This document shows, piece by piece, positions 25,181-33,353 of a stretch of DNA of 64,000 bases. The notes under the pieces were generated by a model. That model searched no databases, had not been told where the DNA came from, and saw only the letters and a program-made list of their open reading frames with translations. The stretch covers positions 248,001 through 312,000 of the forward strand of contig NZ_CP045488.1 in the NCBI RefSeq assembly GCF_009392895.1. The letters run 5' to 3'. The first letter of the stretch is position 1, and each line of letters starts with the position of its first letter. The stretch comes from Natronorubrum aibiense. GTDB taxonomy: Archaea; Halobacteriota; Halobacteria; Halobacteriales; Natrialbaceae. Made by a program: the position numbers and the translations under genes.

Positions 25181-25190
25181 CCCTTAATAG
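25181..25190 (+). promoter_or_regulatory. TATA-like box of proline dehydrogenase
   Basis: CCCTTAATAG lies 21-30 nt upstream of ATG 25211, supporting that start rather than an upstream GTG at 25190. Confidence 0.45.
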
Positions 25191-25210
25191 TGGCTGCCGA
25201 ACGAACGCGT

Positions 25211-26059
25211 ATGATTCCGCCGATCGCGGACCGCTTCGTCGCCGGCGAATCGCCGGCAGAAGCGCTCGATCACGTCCGACAGCTCAACGGACAGCACGTC
25301 AAGGCGATCGTCAACCTGCTCGGCGAACACTACGACGACCGATCGTCGGTTCGTGCCGACGCCGCGGCGTATCGGGCGCTGGTCGGCGACATCTCGAAAT
25401 CGGGGCTCGATGCCTGTCTCTCGGTCAAACCCTCGCAGCTCGGCCTCGATCTCGGCGAGGATGTCTTCCGCGAGGAACTCGCCGCGGTCGTCGACGCGGC
25501 GGCTGACCACGACGTCTTCGTCTGGATCGATATGGAAGATCACACGACGACGGACGCGACCCTCGACGCCTTCGAGGCCCTCGCCCGTGAGTACGGCGAC
25601 GATGACCAGTATCGGGTCGGCGTCTGCGTGCAGGCGAATCTCAGACGGACCCGCGACGACGTCGAGCGGCTCGCGGACGTTCCCGGCAAGGTCCGGTTCG
25701 TCAAGGGTGCCTACGACGAACCGGCCGCCGTCGCCTACCAGCAGTCGGCTCGTGTCGACCAGGAGTACAAATCCCTCCTCGAGTATGTCTTCGAACGGTA
25801 CGACGGGGGCATCGGCGTCGGCAGCCACGATCCGGCGATGATCGACCACGCGATCGCCCTCCACGACGAACACGGCACCGACTTCGAGATTCAGATGCTC
25901 ATGGGCGTCCGTGAAACCGCACAGTTCGACCTCGCCGAGTCGTACCCGGTCTACCAGTACGTCCCCTTCGGCGACCGCTGGAAGTCGTACTTCTATCGTC
26001 GAATGACCGAGCGGAAAGAAAACCTCCGGTTCGGCCTTCGAGCGATCCTCGGTCGCTAA
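25211..26059 (+). CDS. Proline dehydrogenase (FAD)
   Basis: A 282-residue single-domain PRODH (TIM-barrel). LSVKPSQLG, VWIDMEDHTTTD, VCVQANLRRT, VRFVKGAYDEP, GVGSHDP, EIQMLMGV and the C-terminal YVPFGDRWKSYFYRRMTERKENL, which carries the double Arg that binds the proline carboxylate, are all recognisable. It oxidises L-proline to pyrroline-5-carboxylate and hands electrons to the quinone pool. No P5C dehydrogenase is adjacent. It closes the catabolic island; proline is another compatible solute, which fits a solute-scavenging theme, although the shared operator is not seen here. Confidence 0.9.
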   Translation: MIPPIADRFVAGESPAEALDHVRQLNGQHVKAIVNLLGEHYDDRSSVRADAAAYRALVGDISKSGLDACLSVKPSQLGLDLGEDVFREELAAVVDAAADHDVFVWIDMEDHTTTDATLDAFEALAREYGDDDQYRVGVCVQANLRRTRDDVERLADVPGKVRFVKGAYDEPAAVAYQQSARVDQEYKSLLEYVFERYDGGIGVGSHDPAMIDHAIALHDEHGTDFEIQMLMGVRETAQFDLAESYPVYQYVPFGDRWKSYFYRRMTERKENLRFGLRAILGR

Positions 26060-26098
26060 AGGGAAGGGCTCATTAGCCCTTGGTGTGAGTTTTTGTAC

Positions 26099-26815
26099 AT
26101 GGCTTCGTGGAAGCGGGATTTCGCGAGTGGGCTGATCGTTCTCGGCCCAATTCTCGTCACACTCTACGTCATCTACTGGCTCTACGGGCTCATCGCGGGG
26201 CTCACGCCCGGCCTCATCCTCGAGGCTGAAGCCCTCGAGTCGCTGATCCCCGGCAGTGGCCCGCAGGCCCAGCAGACTCGCGAACAGCTCGCACAGTTTC
26301 TCCGCGTCGTGGTCGCGTTGACCGTCTTCGTTATTCTCACCTTCTCCGTCGGCTATCTCATGCGGACGACCGTCGGCGGCCTGGTCGAACGGCTCGTCGA
26401 CAACGTCGCCAACCGCGTCCCCGTCATGCGCGTCGTCTACAACGCCTCGAAGATGGCCGCCGAAACCGCCTTCGGCGAACAGGAATCGCTACAGAAACCC
26501 GTGAAAGTCGAGACCTGGAACGGGTTACGAATGACGGCGTTCAAAACCGGCAAGACGACCGACGACGGCCGCGAGGTGCTGTTCTTACCGACGTCACCGA
26601 ACATCACGACCGGGTTCGTCATCGAGGTCGAATCCGAGCGGATCATCGAACTCGACGAAGACGTCGAAGACGCGCTGACTCGCGTTCTGAGCGCCGGATT
26701 CGGCGATGCAAGCCGGAATCGCAGCATGGACGCCGGCGTCTCGATCGACGTCGTCGACGAGCGACAGGTCGAGGCCCTCGAGGACTCGAGCGCCGACAGC
26801 GCCGACGACGACTGA
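26099..26815 (+). CDS. DUF502 family membrane protein
   Basis: A 238-residue protein with two membrane segments near the N-terminus (LIVLGPILVTLYVIYWLYGLIAG and VVVALTVFVILTFSVGYLM) and a soluble C-terminal domain containing RVPVMRVVYNASKMAAETAF and FLPTSPNITTGFVIEV. These are hallmarks of DUF502, widespread in bacteria and haloarchaea, without an assigned biochemical role. The ATG at 26099 is used; a TTG lies 6 nt upstream in the same frame. The C-terminus is acidic and probably disordered. Confidence 0.8.
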   Translation: MASWKRDFASGLIVLGPILVTLYVIYWLYGLIAGLTPGLILEAEALESLIPGSGPQAQQTREQLAQFLRVVVALTVFVILTFSVGYLMRTTVGGLVERLVDNVANRVPVMRVVYNASKMAAETAFGEQESLQKPVKVETWNGLRMTAFKTGKTTDDGREVLFLPTSPNITTGFVIEVESERIIELDEDVEDALTRVLSAGFGDASRNRSMDAGVSIDVVDERQVEALEDSSADSADDD

Positions 26816-26834
26816 GTCGGTATCGAGACTCGTT

Positions 26835-28028
26835 CTAGACGCCCTGACTCATCAGGTGGCTGCGCAACACGTCGCCCTCCTTGCTTCCCGCAGCAGTGTT
26901 GACGATGACGACCGTCTCGTCGCCGTCGAACGCGCCGCGCTCGGATAGGTCCCACACGCCGCTGGCGGTTGCTGCCGCGCTCGGCGTCAGCTCGAGACCA
27001 GTGTGTTTGGCGACCTGGACGCCGGCCTCGAGGATGTCCGGGTCCTCGGTGGCGACAGCCCCGCCGTCGGTCTCGTCGATCGCCTCGAGCACCCGCTCAC
27101 TCGCCGGCGGGTCCGGAATCTCGAGTTCGCCACAGATGGTGTCTGGCGTCTCGACCGGGTCGTGGACGTCCAGTTCGTTCTCGACGGCGTCGACGATCGG
27201 CGCACAGCCGGCCGCCTGCGCAGCGTACAGCCCCGGCAGCTTGTCGATCAGGCCGAGCGCCCGCAGCTCCGTCGCGGCCTTGTACGCGCCGACGAGGCCG
27301 ACGCCGATGCCCGTCGGGTAGGCGACCACGTCAGGGACCTCCCACTCGAGTCCCTCGACGATTTCGTACAGCGTCGTCTTCGCGCCCTCGTGGCGGTACG
27401 GCGTGACGAACGACTGGACCGAGTACCAGTCGTCGTGTTCGGCCAGTCCCTCCTCGTAGGCCCCGACGGCGTCGCCGAAGCGCCCGCCGACGACGTTCAT
27501 GTCGCCGCCGTGGACGTTGATCATGGCCTTGTTCGAAAAACTCGAGCGCGAGGGAACGTAGGTGTGGGACTCGAGGCCTGCCCGGCCGGCGTAGGCGGCC
27601 GCGGACTGCCCGCTGTTGCCCGTCGATGCGAGGACGACGTCCGTCGCGCCGTGGTGGCTGGCCGCCGTCAGCGCAAGCGACTGGCCCCGATCCGCCATCG
27701 AACCCGTCGGGTTTCGGCCGTCGTCTTTGATCAGCAGGCGCTCGACACCCAGTTCGTCAGCCAGGTCGGGACAGTCGATCAGCGCTGTTGCCCCCTCGCC
27801 GGTCGTCACTGCCGATTCGCGCGGGAACGGCAGCAGTTCCTCGTAGCGCCACTGTGAGTCGAACGGTCGCGACGCGAGCGTTTCGCGATCGAGATCGATC
27901 GCGTCGTAGTCGTAAGTCGGATCGAGCATCCCGCCGCAGTCGGGACACTGGTGCGGTTCGTCCGCGGCGTCGTAGGTCGCCTCACAGTCGACACACTCGA
28001 GGCCAACAAAGGCGTCCGTCGTCTCCAT
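26835..28028 (-). CDS. Threonine synthase-like PLP-fold protein lacking the usual Schiff-base lysine
   Basis: A 397-residue fold-type II protein. A zinc-ribbon-like N-terminus (C12, C15, C28, C31) is followed by a ThrC-like core with KDDGRNPTGSMADRG (101-115), STGNSG (135-140, phosphate loop) and YPTGIGVGLVG. In threonine synthases the NPTGSFKDRG segment carries the PLP lysine; here it reads NPTGSMADRG, so the position is Ala112. The DNA at this point is unambiguous. It could be a non-catalytic paralogue, or an enzyme using another residue. True threonine synthase activity from O-phosphohomoserine is therefore doubtful. It stands alone and is convergent with the DUF502 gene. Confidence 0.75.
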   Translation of the reverse strand: METTDAFVGLECVDCEATYDAADEPHQCPDCGGMLDPTYDYDAIDLDRETLASRPFDSQWRYEELLPFPRESAVTTGEGATALIDCPDLADELGVERLLIKDDGRNPTGSMADRGQSLALTAASHHGATDVVLASTGNSGQSAAAYAGRAGLESHTYVPSRSSFSNKAMINVHGGDMNVVGGRFGDAVGAYEEGLAEHDDWYSVQSFVTPYRHEGAKTTLYEIVEGLEWEVPDVVAYPTGIGVGLVGAYKAATELRALGLIDKLPGLYAAQAAGCAPIVDAVENELDVHDPVETPDTICGELEIPDPPASERVLEAIDETDGGAVATEDPDILEAGVQVAKHTGLELTPSAAATASGVWDLSERGAFDGDETVVIVNTAAGSKEGDVLRSHLMSQGV

Positions 28029-28158
28029 ACTCGAGTGTTCGCGGCCCGGGACAAATGATTGTCCATCGGCGGGTTCACGCCATTGGGTCGCCGTCAGTGA
28101 CCTCGAGTGTCGTCACTCGAGGTGGAGAAAGCAGAAGCGAAAACGGCAGAGGTCAGAA

Positions 28159-28335
28159 TCAGTTGTCGCCGGTTTTCGACTGCCACTCGTAGCTGCGGCG
28201 TTTGGCCGATTTGCCAAAGCCACACGACGAGCAGACTTTCTTCTTGGTGTGGTAAGACTTCTCTCCGCAGCGACGACACTTCGTGTGCGTCGTCTTGTTC
28301 TTCTTTCCTTGGCTCGGGGTTCCTGCGCCAGTCAT
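28159..28335 (-). CDS. rpl37e: 50S ribosomal protein L37e
   Basis: A 58-residue zinc-ribbon ribosomal protein: [20 protein letters not shown], then CRRCG and [17 protein letters not shown]. The CxxC pairs and very basic composition are diagnostic of L37e, which binds the large-subunit rRNA. Its ATG overlaps the stop of the Lsm gene by 4 nt, the arrangement known from other haloarchaea, where lsm and rpl37e are co-transcribed. Confidence 0.97.
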   Translation of the reverse strand: MTGAGTPSQGKKNKTTHTKCRRCGEKSYHTKKKVCSSCGFGKSAKRRSYEWQSKTGDN

Positions 28336-28559
28336 GGAGTGATCGAAACGACGTTATCGCCGCGTATAATGGTTGTGTCTTCGGCCGGCGACTCCGATTC
28401 GACTTCGTCCCCAACGGGGATCGTGACGTCCTCGAGCACGAGATTCATGTGCTGGTCGTAGCCAGCGAGGTCACCGACGTACTCGTCGCCACTCTTGAGT
28501 CGTACCGTGACACGTTCGCCAAGCGACGCCTCGAGGACGTCCAGCGGTCGTCCACTCAT
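28332..28559 (-). CDS. lsm: Sm-like archaeal protein Lsm
   Basis: A 75-residue Lsm protein. The Sm1 motif is in [27 protein letters not shown], where the DQHMNLVL segment binds uridines. The Sm2 motif is [10 protein letters not shown]. It forms a hexameric or heptameric ring that binds small RNAs. Overlap with L37e couples its translation to ribosomal protein synthesis. The internal loop is short and acidic, as is usual for haloarchaeal Lsm. Confidence 0.96.
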   Translation of the reverse strand: MSGRPLDVLEASLGERVTVRLKSGDEYVGDLAGYDQHMNLVLEDVTIPVGDEVESESPAEDTTIIRGDNVVSITP

Positions 28560-28671
28560 ACGAAAGACCGCAGGTGATGGACACTTAATCGTACCGGTCC
28601 GTCGCCCGAAATCGTCTCACCTCGAGTGAGTCAACCCAACGGCTAAGTGTCCACTCGTGGAGTGTCCGACC

Positions 28672-28971
28672 ATGGCAGACAAGAAATTCACCTTCATCGA
28701 GTTGCATCTCGACGGCGACACCCAGTTCGGTCCGCGAGCGCTCGGCGACGCGTTGCCAGTCGGCGACGACGAGTCGGCGACAGAGGCCGAGAGCGAAACC
28801 GAGGACGACGAGGTCGCCGCGGCCGACGACGAGTCCGGCGGAAAAGCCATCGGTGCGATCGTTGCGCTCGCCGTTCTCGTCGCCATCGCCGCTGCCGCCA
28901 AGAAGTTCCGTGGCGGTGACGAGGGATCGGACCTCGAGGCCGACGAAGAGCCCGAAGTCATCGTCAACTAA
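28672..28971 (+). CDS. Small single-span membrane protein
   Basis: A 99-residue protein: a soluble start (MADKKFTFIELHLDGDTQFG), a long acidic stretch, one membrane helix (AIGAIVALAVLVAIAAAAKKF, about 59-79) and an acidic tail. ATG 28672 lies about 27 nt below a GGCTAAGTG TATA-like element. I recognise no family; the layout is common among uncharacterised haloarchaeal proteins. Confidence 0.65.
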   Translation: MADKKFTFIELHLDGDTQFGPRALGDALPVGDDESATEAESETEDDEVAAADDESGGKAIGAIVALAVLVAIAAAAKKFRGGDEGSDLEADEEPEVIVN

Positions 28972-29013
28972 CCCGACCGAACGCTTTTGCGCCTGCCTCC
29001 CGTATCCGTATTC

Positions 29014-29976
29014 GTGAATCTCTATCGTAGCGCCCAGGCCGTTGCCGGGGCGTCCGGTGACGATATGATCGACTGGCAGTCGGCCGCAGACGCTGCGAAA
29101 GCAGCGACCGAACCGGGCTCGCTCGACGTGTCGCCTGCCGAGCGCGAGGCCTACGCGCGTGACGTCCGCGAGGCGCGAGCGGCGATCCGAACGGTGTCCG
29201 GTGCCGACTTCGACGTTCCCGACACCATCGAGATCCAGAACCGTCACCACTGGATCGACGCCAACATCGCGACGTTCGAACGCGTCATGGGCACCCTCGA
29301 GGAGCAGGTCCAGACGGGGATGTTCCCCGGCGTTGCCCAGACGATCAACACGGGAACGATGACGGTGTTGCTCGCGTTCCTCGGGCGAAACGTACTGGGC
29401 CAGTACGATCCCCTCTTGCTCGCCGAGACACCCGCCGACGACCACGCACTCTACTTCGTCCGGCCGAACATTCTGAACGCCGCCGACAAACTCGACGTCG
29501 ACGCCGACCGGTTCCGGCGCTGGATCGCCTTCCACGAGGTGACCCACGCTGCCGAGTTCGGGGCCGCCCCGTGGCTATCCGACCACCTCGAGACCCGCAT
29601 GGAACACGGCATCGCCGCGCTTTCTGACGGCTCGTTCGACCGACAGTCGTTCCGCGAACTCGACGCCGCGATGACCGTCGTCGAGGGCTACGCAGAACTG
29701 CTGATGGACCACGCGTTCGACGACGAGTACGCCGACCTCCGGCGCAAACTCGACCAGCGCCGACAGGGTCGTGGGCCGCTCCAGAAGCTGTTCCGACGGC
29801 TGCTCGGCCTCGGCCTGAAAGAACGACAGTACGAGCGCGGCAAGGGATTCTTCGAGGACGTCGTCAGCGCACGCGACCTCGAGACGGCGAGTCTCGTCTG
29901 GGAGCGACCCGAAAACCTTCCGACGCACGACGAACTCGACCAGCCCGGGCTGTGGCTCCGCCGTATCGAGCGCTAA
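29014..29976 (+). CDS. Zinc-dependent metalloprotease-like protein (zincin, DUF2342/TIGR03624 type)
   Basis: A 320-residue protein with the zincin motif HEVTHAAEF, in which two His and a downstream acidic residue would bind Zn, and the family segments WIDANIATFERVM, TGTMTVLLAFLGRNVLGQYDPLL and VEGYAELLMD. The group is annotated as zinc-dependent metalloprotease, sometimes as coenzyme F420 biosynthesis-associated because of its phylogenetic distribution; its substrate is unknown. The start is GTG 29014 (MNLYRSAQ); a TTG at 28987 is less likely. No signal peptide is seen, so it is cytoplasmic. Confidence 0.8.
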   Translation: MNLYRSAQAVAGASGDDMIDWQSAADAAKAATEPGSLDVSPAEREAYARDVREARAAIRTVSGADFDVPDTIEIQNRHHWIDANIATFERVMGTLEEQVQTGMFPGVAQTINTGTMTVLLAFLGRNVLGQYDPLLLAETPADDHALYFVRPNILNAADKLDVDADRFRRWIAFHEVTHAAEFGAAPWLSDHLETRMEHGIAALSDGSFDRQSFRELDAAMTVVEGYAELLMDHAFDDEYADLRRKLDQRRQGRGPLQKLFRRLLGLGLKERQYERGKGFFEDVVSARDLETASLVWERPENLPTHDELDQPGLWLRRIER

Positions 29977-30024
29977 CGACGGCTGTCTTCTGCGGGTCTG
30001 CGGGTTCGTGGATCGTATTTTCGC

Positions 30025-30435
30025 TTACGATAGCTCGTGGGCTGCGCTGACGTGCATCGTTGCGAACAGCCACTCGCGGCCGTCGTCGGCCGCCGTCGAT
30101 TCTTCGGGGACTCGAACGAGCGTCCCGCTCCAGCGCGTCTCGAAGCACCGGCGCTCACCGTCTCGAGTATCGGTCCAGGCCATCGTCACCTCGTCGGCGA
30201 CCGTGGCGACGCCGTCGCGCTCGGTGACGACGAGGTGGTGGCTCTCGACGGACCACCCCGACGTCGTTTCGGTCTGTTCTTGGAGTGCCTCGCTGACGGC
30301 CTCGAAGCCGAACAGCGACTCACTGATGCCGAACTTGACGGTTGACTCGTCCTCGAGGAAGTACGGTGACAGCGGTTCCCCGGCTCGGAGCGCCTCGTAG
30401 TAGTCGCGGACGACGGTTTCGGCGCGGTCGCTCAT
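30025..30435 (-). CDS. SnoaL/NTF2-like fold protein
   Basis: A 136-residue alpha+beta protein: AETVVRDYYEALRAGEPLSPYF (helical start typical of NTF2-like folds), FGFEAVSEALQEQ, and beta strands ending in RWSGTLVRV and WLFATMHVSAAHEL. The superfamily holds small ketosteroid-isomerase-like enzymes and ligand-binding proteins; no substrate can be assigned. ATG 30435 is preferred over an upstream ATG that lacks family similarity. It is convergent with the zincin gene. Confidence 0.75.
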   Translation of the reverse strand: MSDRAETVVRDYYEALRAGEPLSPYFLEDESTVKFGISESLFGFEAVSEALQEQTETTSGWSVESHHLVVTERDGVATVADEVTMAWTDTRDGERRCFETRWSGTLVRVPEESTAADDGREWLFATMHVSAAHELS

Positions 30436-30491
30436 ACCGTCTCCTGTCGACGTCCAATTCAAAAGGCCCACCGGCGACAGACGGCGGCTGA

Positions 30492-31043
30492 TTACATGAA
30501 GCCGCGGCCGACGTCGTCGGTCTCGATCAGGTCGTCGAGTTCCGCGTTCAGCAGGTCGTCAGCATCCTCGAATCGGTCCGAGAGGTCCTCGAGTTCGTCG
30601 GGTCGGTCGTACTGGTCGTAGGCCATCGGGCCGAACGCGGGACTCTCGATTGCCTCCATGACGTCGTCGAACAGATCCTGTGGGCGCGTTGGCGCGTCCG
30701 CATGAGTCTCGAGGACGGTCTCGAGACGTTTGCCGACGGTTTCGGCCTGAGCTTCGTCCTCGGGTGGAGACTGGACTGCAAACCGGCCACCTTCGTCCCG
30801 TTCGGGCAGAAACGAGCCGATCTCGTCGTCGAGGTTGCGCGCGACCTGCGTGCCGACGCCACGCACCTCGAAGGGGTTTTTCGCGTAGGTCTTCAGGAAG
30901 AAGACCCCGGCACGGGGGTGGGCGAGGTACATGTCTTCACCGACGCCGCCAGCACGGTCACCGGCGACGGCGCGCCAGTTCTCGGGATCGACGTTCCGTT
31001 CGGTGACGTCCTCGAGTATGTCCTGCCACTCGCGAATCCGCAT
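30492..31043 (-). CDS. Uncharacterised acidic haloarchaeal protein
   Basis: A 183-residue soluble protein starting MRIREWQDILEDVTERNVDP. It has GDRAGGVGEDMYLAHPRAGVFFLKTYAKNP in the first half and a long acidic helical C-terminus (ELEDLSDRFEDADDLLNAELDDL). I do not recognise the family. It lies 66 nt downstream of the AI-2E-family transporter on the same strand and may be co-transcribed with it. The ATG at 31043 is used because the preceding 18 codons look non-coding. Confidence 0.65.
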   Translation of the reverse strand: MRIREWQDILEDVTERNVDPENWRAVAGDRAGGVGEDMYLAHPRAGVFFLKTYAKNPFEVRGVGTQVARNLDDEIGSFLPERDEGGRFAVQSPPEDEAQAETVGKRLETVLETHADAPTRPQDLFDDVMEAIESPAFGPMAYDQYDRPDELEDLSDRFEDADDLLNAELDDLIETDDVGRGFM

Positions 31044-31109
31044 ACGTGACGGTTGTGTCGCGGACAGAATGAACGTATCGGTCGCGACGAACGACACTCG
31101 AGGCAGACC

Positions 31110-32123
31110 CTACCAGTCGCCGGCCGGCTCGAGGTCGTCGTAGTGGTCGTCGAACGTCTCGAGGATGACCTTACACGCGCCGACGATGACCGGGCCGAAG
31201 AACAGCCCCATAAAGCCCATGAGGTACATCCCGCCGATGACGCCGACGATGATGATACTCGGGTTGACGTCGGCGCGACCGACGATCAGCGGTCGGAGGA
31301 ACTCGTCGGAAGCGCCGACGACGATGGTCCCGTAGACGGCCAGCGCGACCGCCGCAACGGCCGAGCCGGTTGCGGCCAGCCACACTGCAGCCGGCGCCCA
31401 GACGGCGAACGAGCCGATCAGCGGAATCAGCGAGAGCAAGATCATGACGAACGTCCAGAAGACGACGTTCGGAATGCCGGTCGCGAACAGGCCGAGTCCC
31501 GCGAGTACGCCCTGGATAATCGCCACGGCAACGTGACCGACCAGTACCGCCCACGTGAGCCGATCCAGTTCCTCGAACAGCGTCGTCTGGACTTCGCGTG
31601 GGAGGGGAACGATCTCGCGGACCCAGGTGAACAGGCGATCCCCATCTCGCAACAGGAAATAGAGGAGGAACGCTGCCAGCCCGATCCCGACCACCGCGTG
31701 GATGAGTCCACTGAGGGCGTCGGGTGCACCCCCTAACAGCCCTTCGGCAGCGCTTCGGGCACCGTTGGTCGCCGTCTCGGCGATGTTCACGTCCTGTCCC
31801 GTGCGCTCGCTGATCGTCGTCTCGAGGCGATCGATCCCCGGTCCGCCGTTCTCTAGGGACTGTGCGAACCGCACGACATCGGTCGCGATGAGGCCGATCA
31901 TCGCCGCAAACGGGACGATGATCGACAGCGTCGCCCCGACGACCAACGAGGCCGACGAGAACGACGGGCCGACTCGAGGCTCGAGCCGTTTCTGCAGCGG
32001 ATAGAGAACGTACGCCAGAAGCACGGCGAGCAGGACGTACTGCAGGAACGGCCACACTATCGCGAGCGTCAGCACGGCCGAAATCGTGACGAGAAGGAGG
32101 TAAAACCCCTTGCTGACGTTCAT
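31110..32123 (-). CDS. AI-2E/PerM family transporter
   Basis: A 337-residue membrane protein with about eight membrane segments. It has the family pattern: an N-terminal hydrophobic triplet (FYLLLVTISAVLTLAIVWPFLQYVLLA), LAYVLYPLQKRLEPR, a soluble central part, then LIPLIGSFAVWAPAAVWLA and the end motif VIGGMYLMGFMGLFFGPVIVG. Members export small molecules or exchange ions (Na+/H+ antiport in some halophiles). The first ATG after the in-frame upstream region, at 32123, is used. Confidence 0.85.
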   Translation of the reverse strand: MNVSKGFYLLLVTISAVLTLAIVWPFLQYVLLAVLLAYVLYPLQKRLEPRVGPSFSSASLVVGATLSIIVPFAAMIGLIATDVVRFAQSLENGGPGIDRLETTISERTGQDVNIAETATNGARSAAEGLLGGAPDALSGLIHAVVGIGLAAFLLYFLLRDGDRLFTWVREIVPLPREVQTTLFEELDRLTWAVLVGHVAVAIIQGVLAGLGLFATGIPNVVFWTFVMILLSLIPLIGSFAVWAPAAVWLAATGSAVAAVALAVYGTIVVGASDEFLRPLIVGRADVNPSIIIVGVIGGMYLMGFMGLFFGPVIVGACKVILETFDDHYDDLEPAGDW

Positions 32124-32297
32124 TCGACCACCAACTCCTGTCCGTTCATACCGTCCGTATCGTGTCGTCGTGCAAAAGCGCGCGGCCGGCAACTTCTCCC
32201 GGCTGCGGGCTGCGACCGCCATCAGACGCCCCGCCCATCACCGAACCAAAAGGGATACGATGGCTCCCCCGACAGGACGAGTAACCACCGTTTGTCC

Positions 32298-32579
32298 ATG
32301 TCCGTCCGCCAGTCACTCTCGCTCGTCGAACTGTTTCGTGCGACACCAGCCAAAACCGCCCTCCTCATGATCGGCCCACTCGCACTGGCCGCCGGACAAC
32401 TCGGGAACAGCTACGTTAACGGCGTCTCGCCCCTCGTCTCGAGTGCGTTCGCCGTCGTCATGCTCGCGTTTGCCGTCGTCGCGACGCGTCATCACGCTGC
32501 CGAACACCGGCGTCGACAACTCGAGGCGGAGACGAACGTCGACACCGCATTCGAGTCCGGGATCAGCCAGCAGCGCTGA
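32298..32579 (+). CDS. Small two-helix membrane protein
   Basis: A 93-residue protein with two membrane helices (TALLMIGPLALAAGQLGNSYV and VSSAFAVVMLAFAVVAT) and a charged C-terminus. ATG 32298 follows an in-frame TTG by 6 nt. Its TGA is immediately followed by the stop of the convergent SPW gene (TGATCA at 32577-32582), so the two genes share no spacer. The function is unknown. Confidence 0.6.
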   Translation: MSVRQSLSLVELFRATPAKTALLMIGPLALAAGQLGNSYVNGVSPLVSSAFAVVMLAFAVVATRHHAAEHRRRQLEAETNVDTAFESGISQQR

Positions 32580-33155
32580 TCAGGCCCGCGTGGACTCGGT
32601 CGCGACCCGTCGGGCACCGCGGGCTTCGTAGGCGTTGTATCCTGCCAAGGCGGCGATGAGCAGTCCAGCGCCGAGTGTACTCCAGAACAGCATCCCAGTC
32701 ATCTCGAGCAGTGCCGGTGAGATGATCAGCCAGATACCGAGGATCGCCACCAGCGAAGCGACGCCGATGCTCAGCGGAATGTCGTTCGACAGCCGGTAGA
32801 AGTTGTAGCCGGCGGCGATGGCGACGAACGCACCGGCCAGCAGGTTGTTCCAGAGCGCCGCCGCGCCGGTATCGAAAGCCAGCACCGAGACGGCGGCCCA
32901 GACGCCGAGTGCAGCGATGACGATGCTAAGCACCGACGTCTTCCGTCGCCGTTCCTCGTCTGCGATCGCGGTGGACTCGTCTCGAGGGTCTCGACGATCC
33001 GGACGGTCGCCGACGCCAGTTCCCGAATCGACGTCGGCGGCGGTGATGGTATCGGCGTCGTCGGATGGCGCTCCGGTGTGCGATTCTCGGCCGAGGTCGT
33101 TCGCACTCTCGTGTGCCGAGCGTGGCTCACGGTCGTCTTTGTTCGAGTCGGTCAT
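32580..33155 (-). CDS. SPW repeat membrane protein
   Basis: A 191-residue protein: about 75 residues of acidic, disordered N-terminus (SNKDDREPRSAHESAN...), then four membrane segments arranged as two SPW-type repeats, seen in ALWNNLLAGAFVAIAAGYNFYR and FWSTLGAGLLIAALAGYNAYE, with ISPALLEM before the second. The role of SPW proteins is unknown. It converges with the preceding gene with directly abutting stops. Confidence 0.8.
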   Translation of the reverse strand: MTDSNKDDREPRSAHESANDLGRESHTGAPSDDADTITAADVDSGTGVGDRPDRRDPRDESTAIADEERRRKTSVLSIVIAALGVWAAVSVLAFDTGAAALWNNLLAGAFVAIAAGYNFYRLSNDIPLSIGVASLVAILGIWLIISPALLEMTGMLFWSTLGAGLLIAALAGYNAYEARGARRVATESTRA

Positions 33156-33353
33156 GACGAGCGAGACGAGACTCCGGTCGGGCAAAAACGCCGACGACTG
33201 TTCCACCGTCGCAATCTGAAACTCGGTGGTAATCAGCTATTACGACAATTCTATCCCCGGTTCGACACGTCACCACGAATCACCGGACCGAGTGATCAAC
33301 CTCTCGCCCGCGACCGATAGCGTTTTTGACGGCTCGGCCCGTGACGATCAGTC

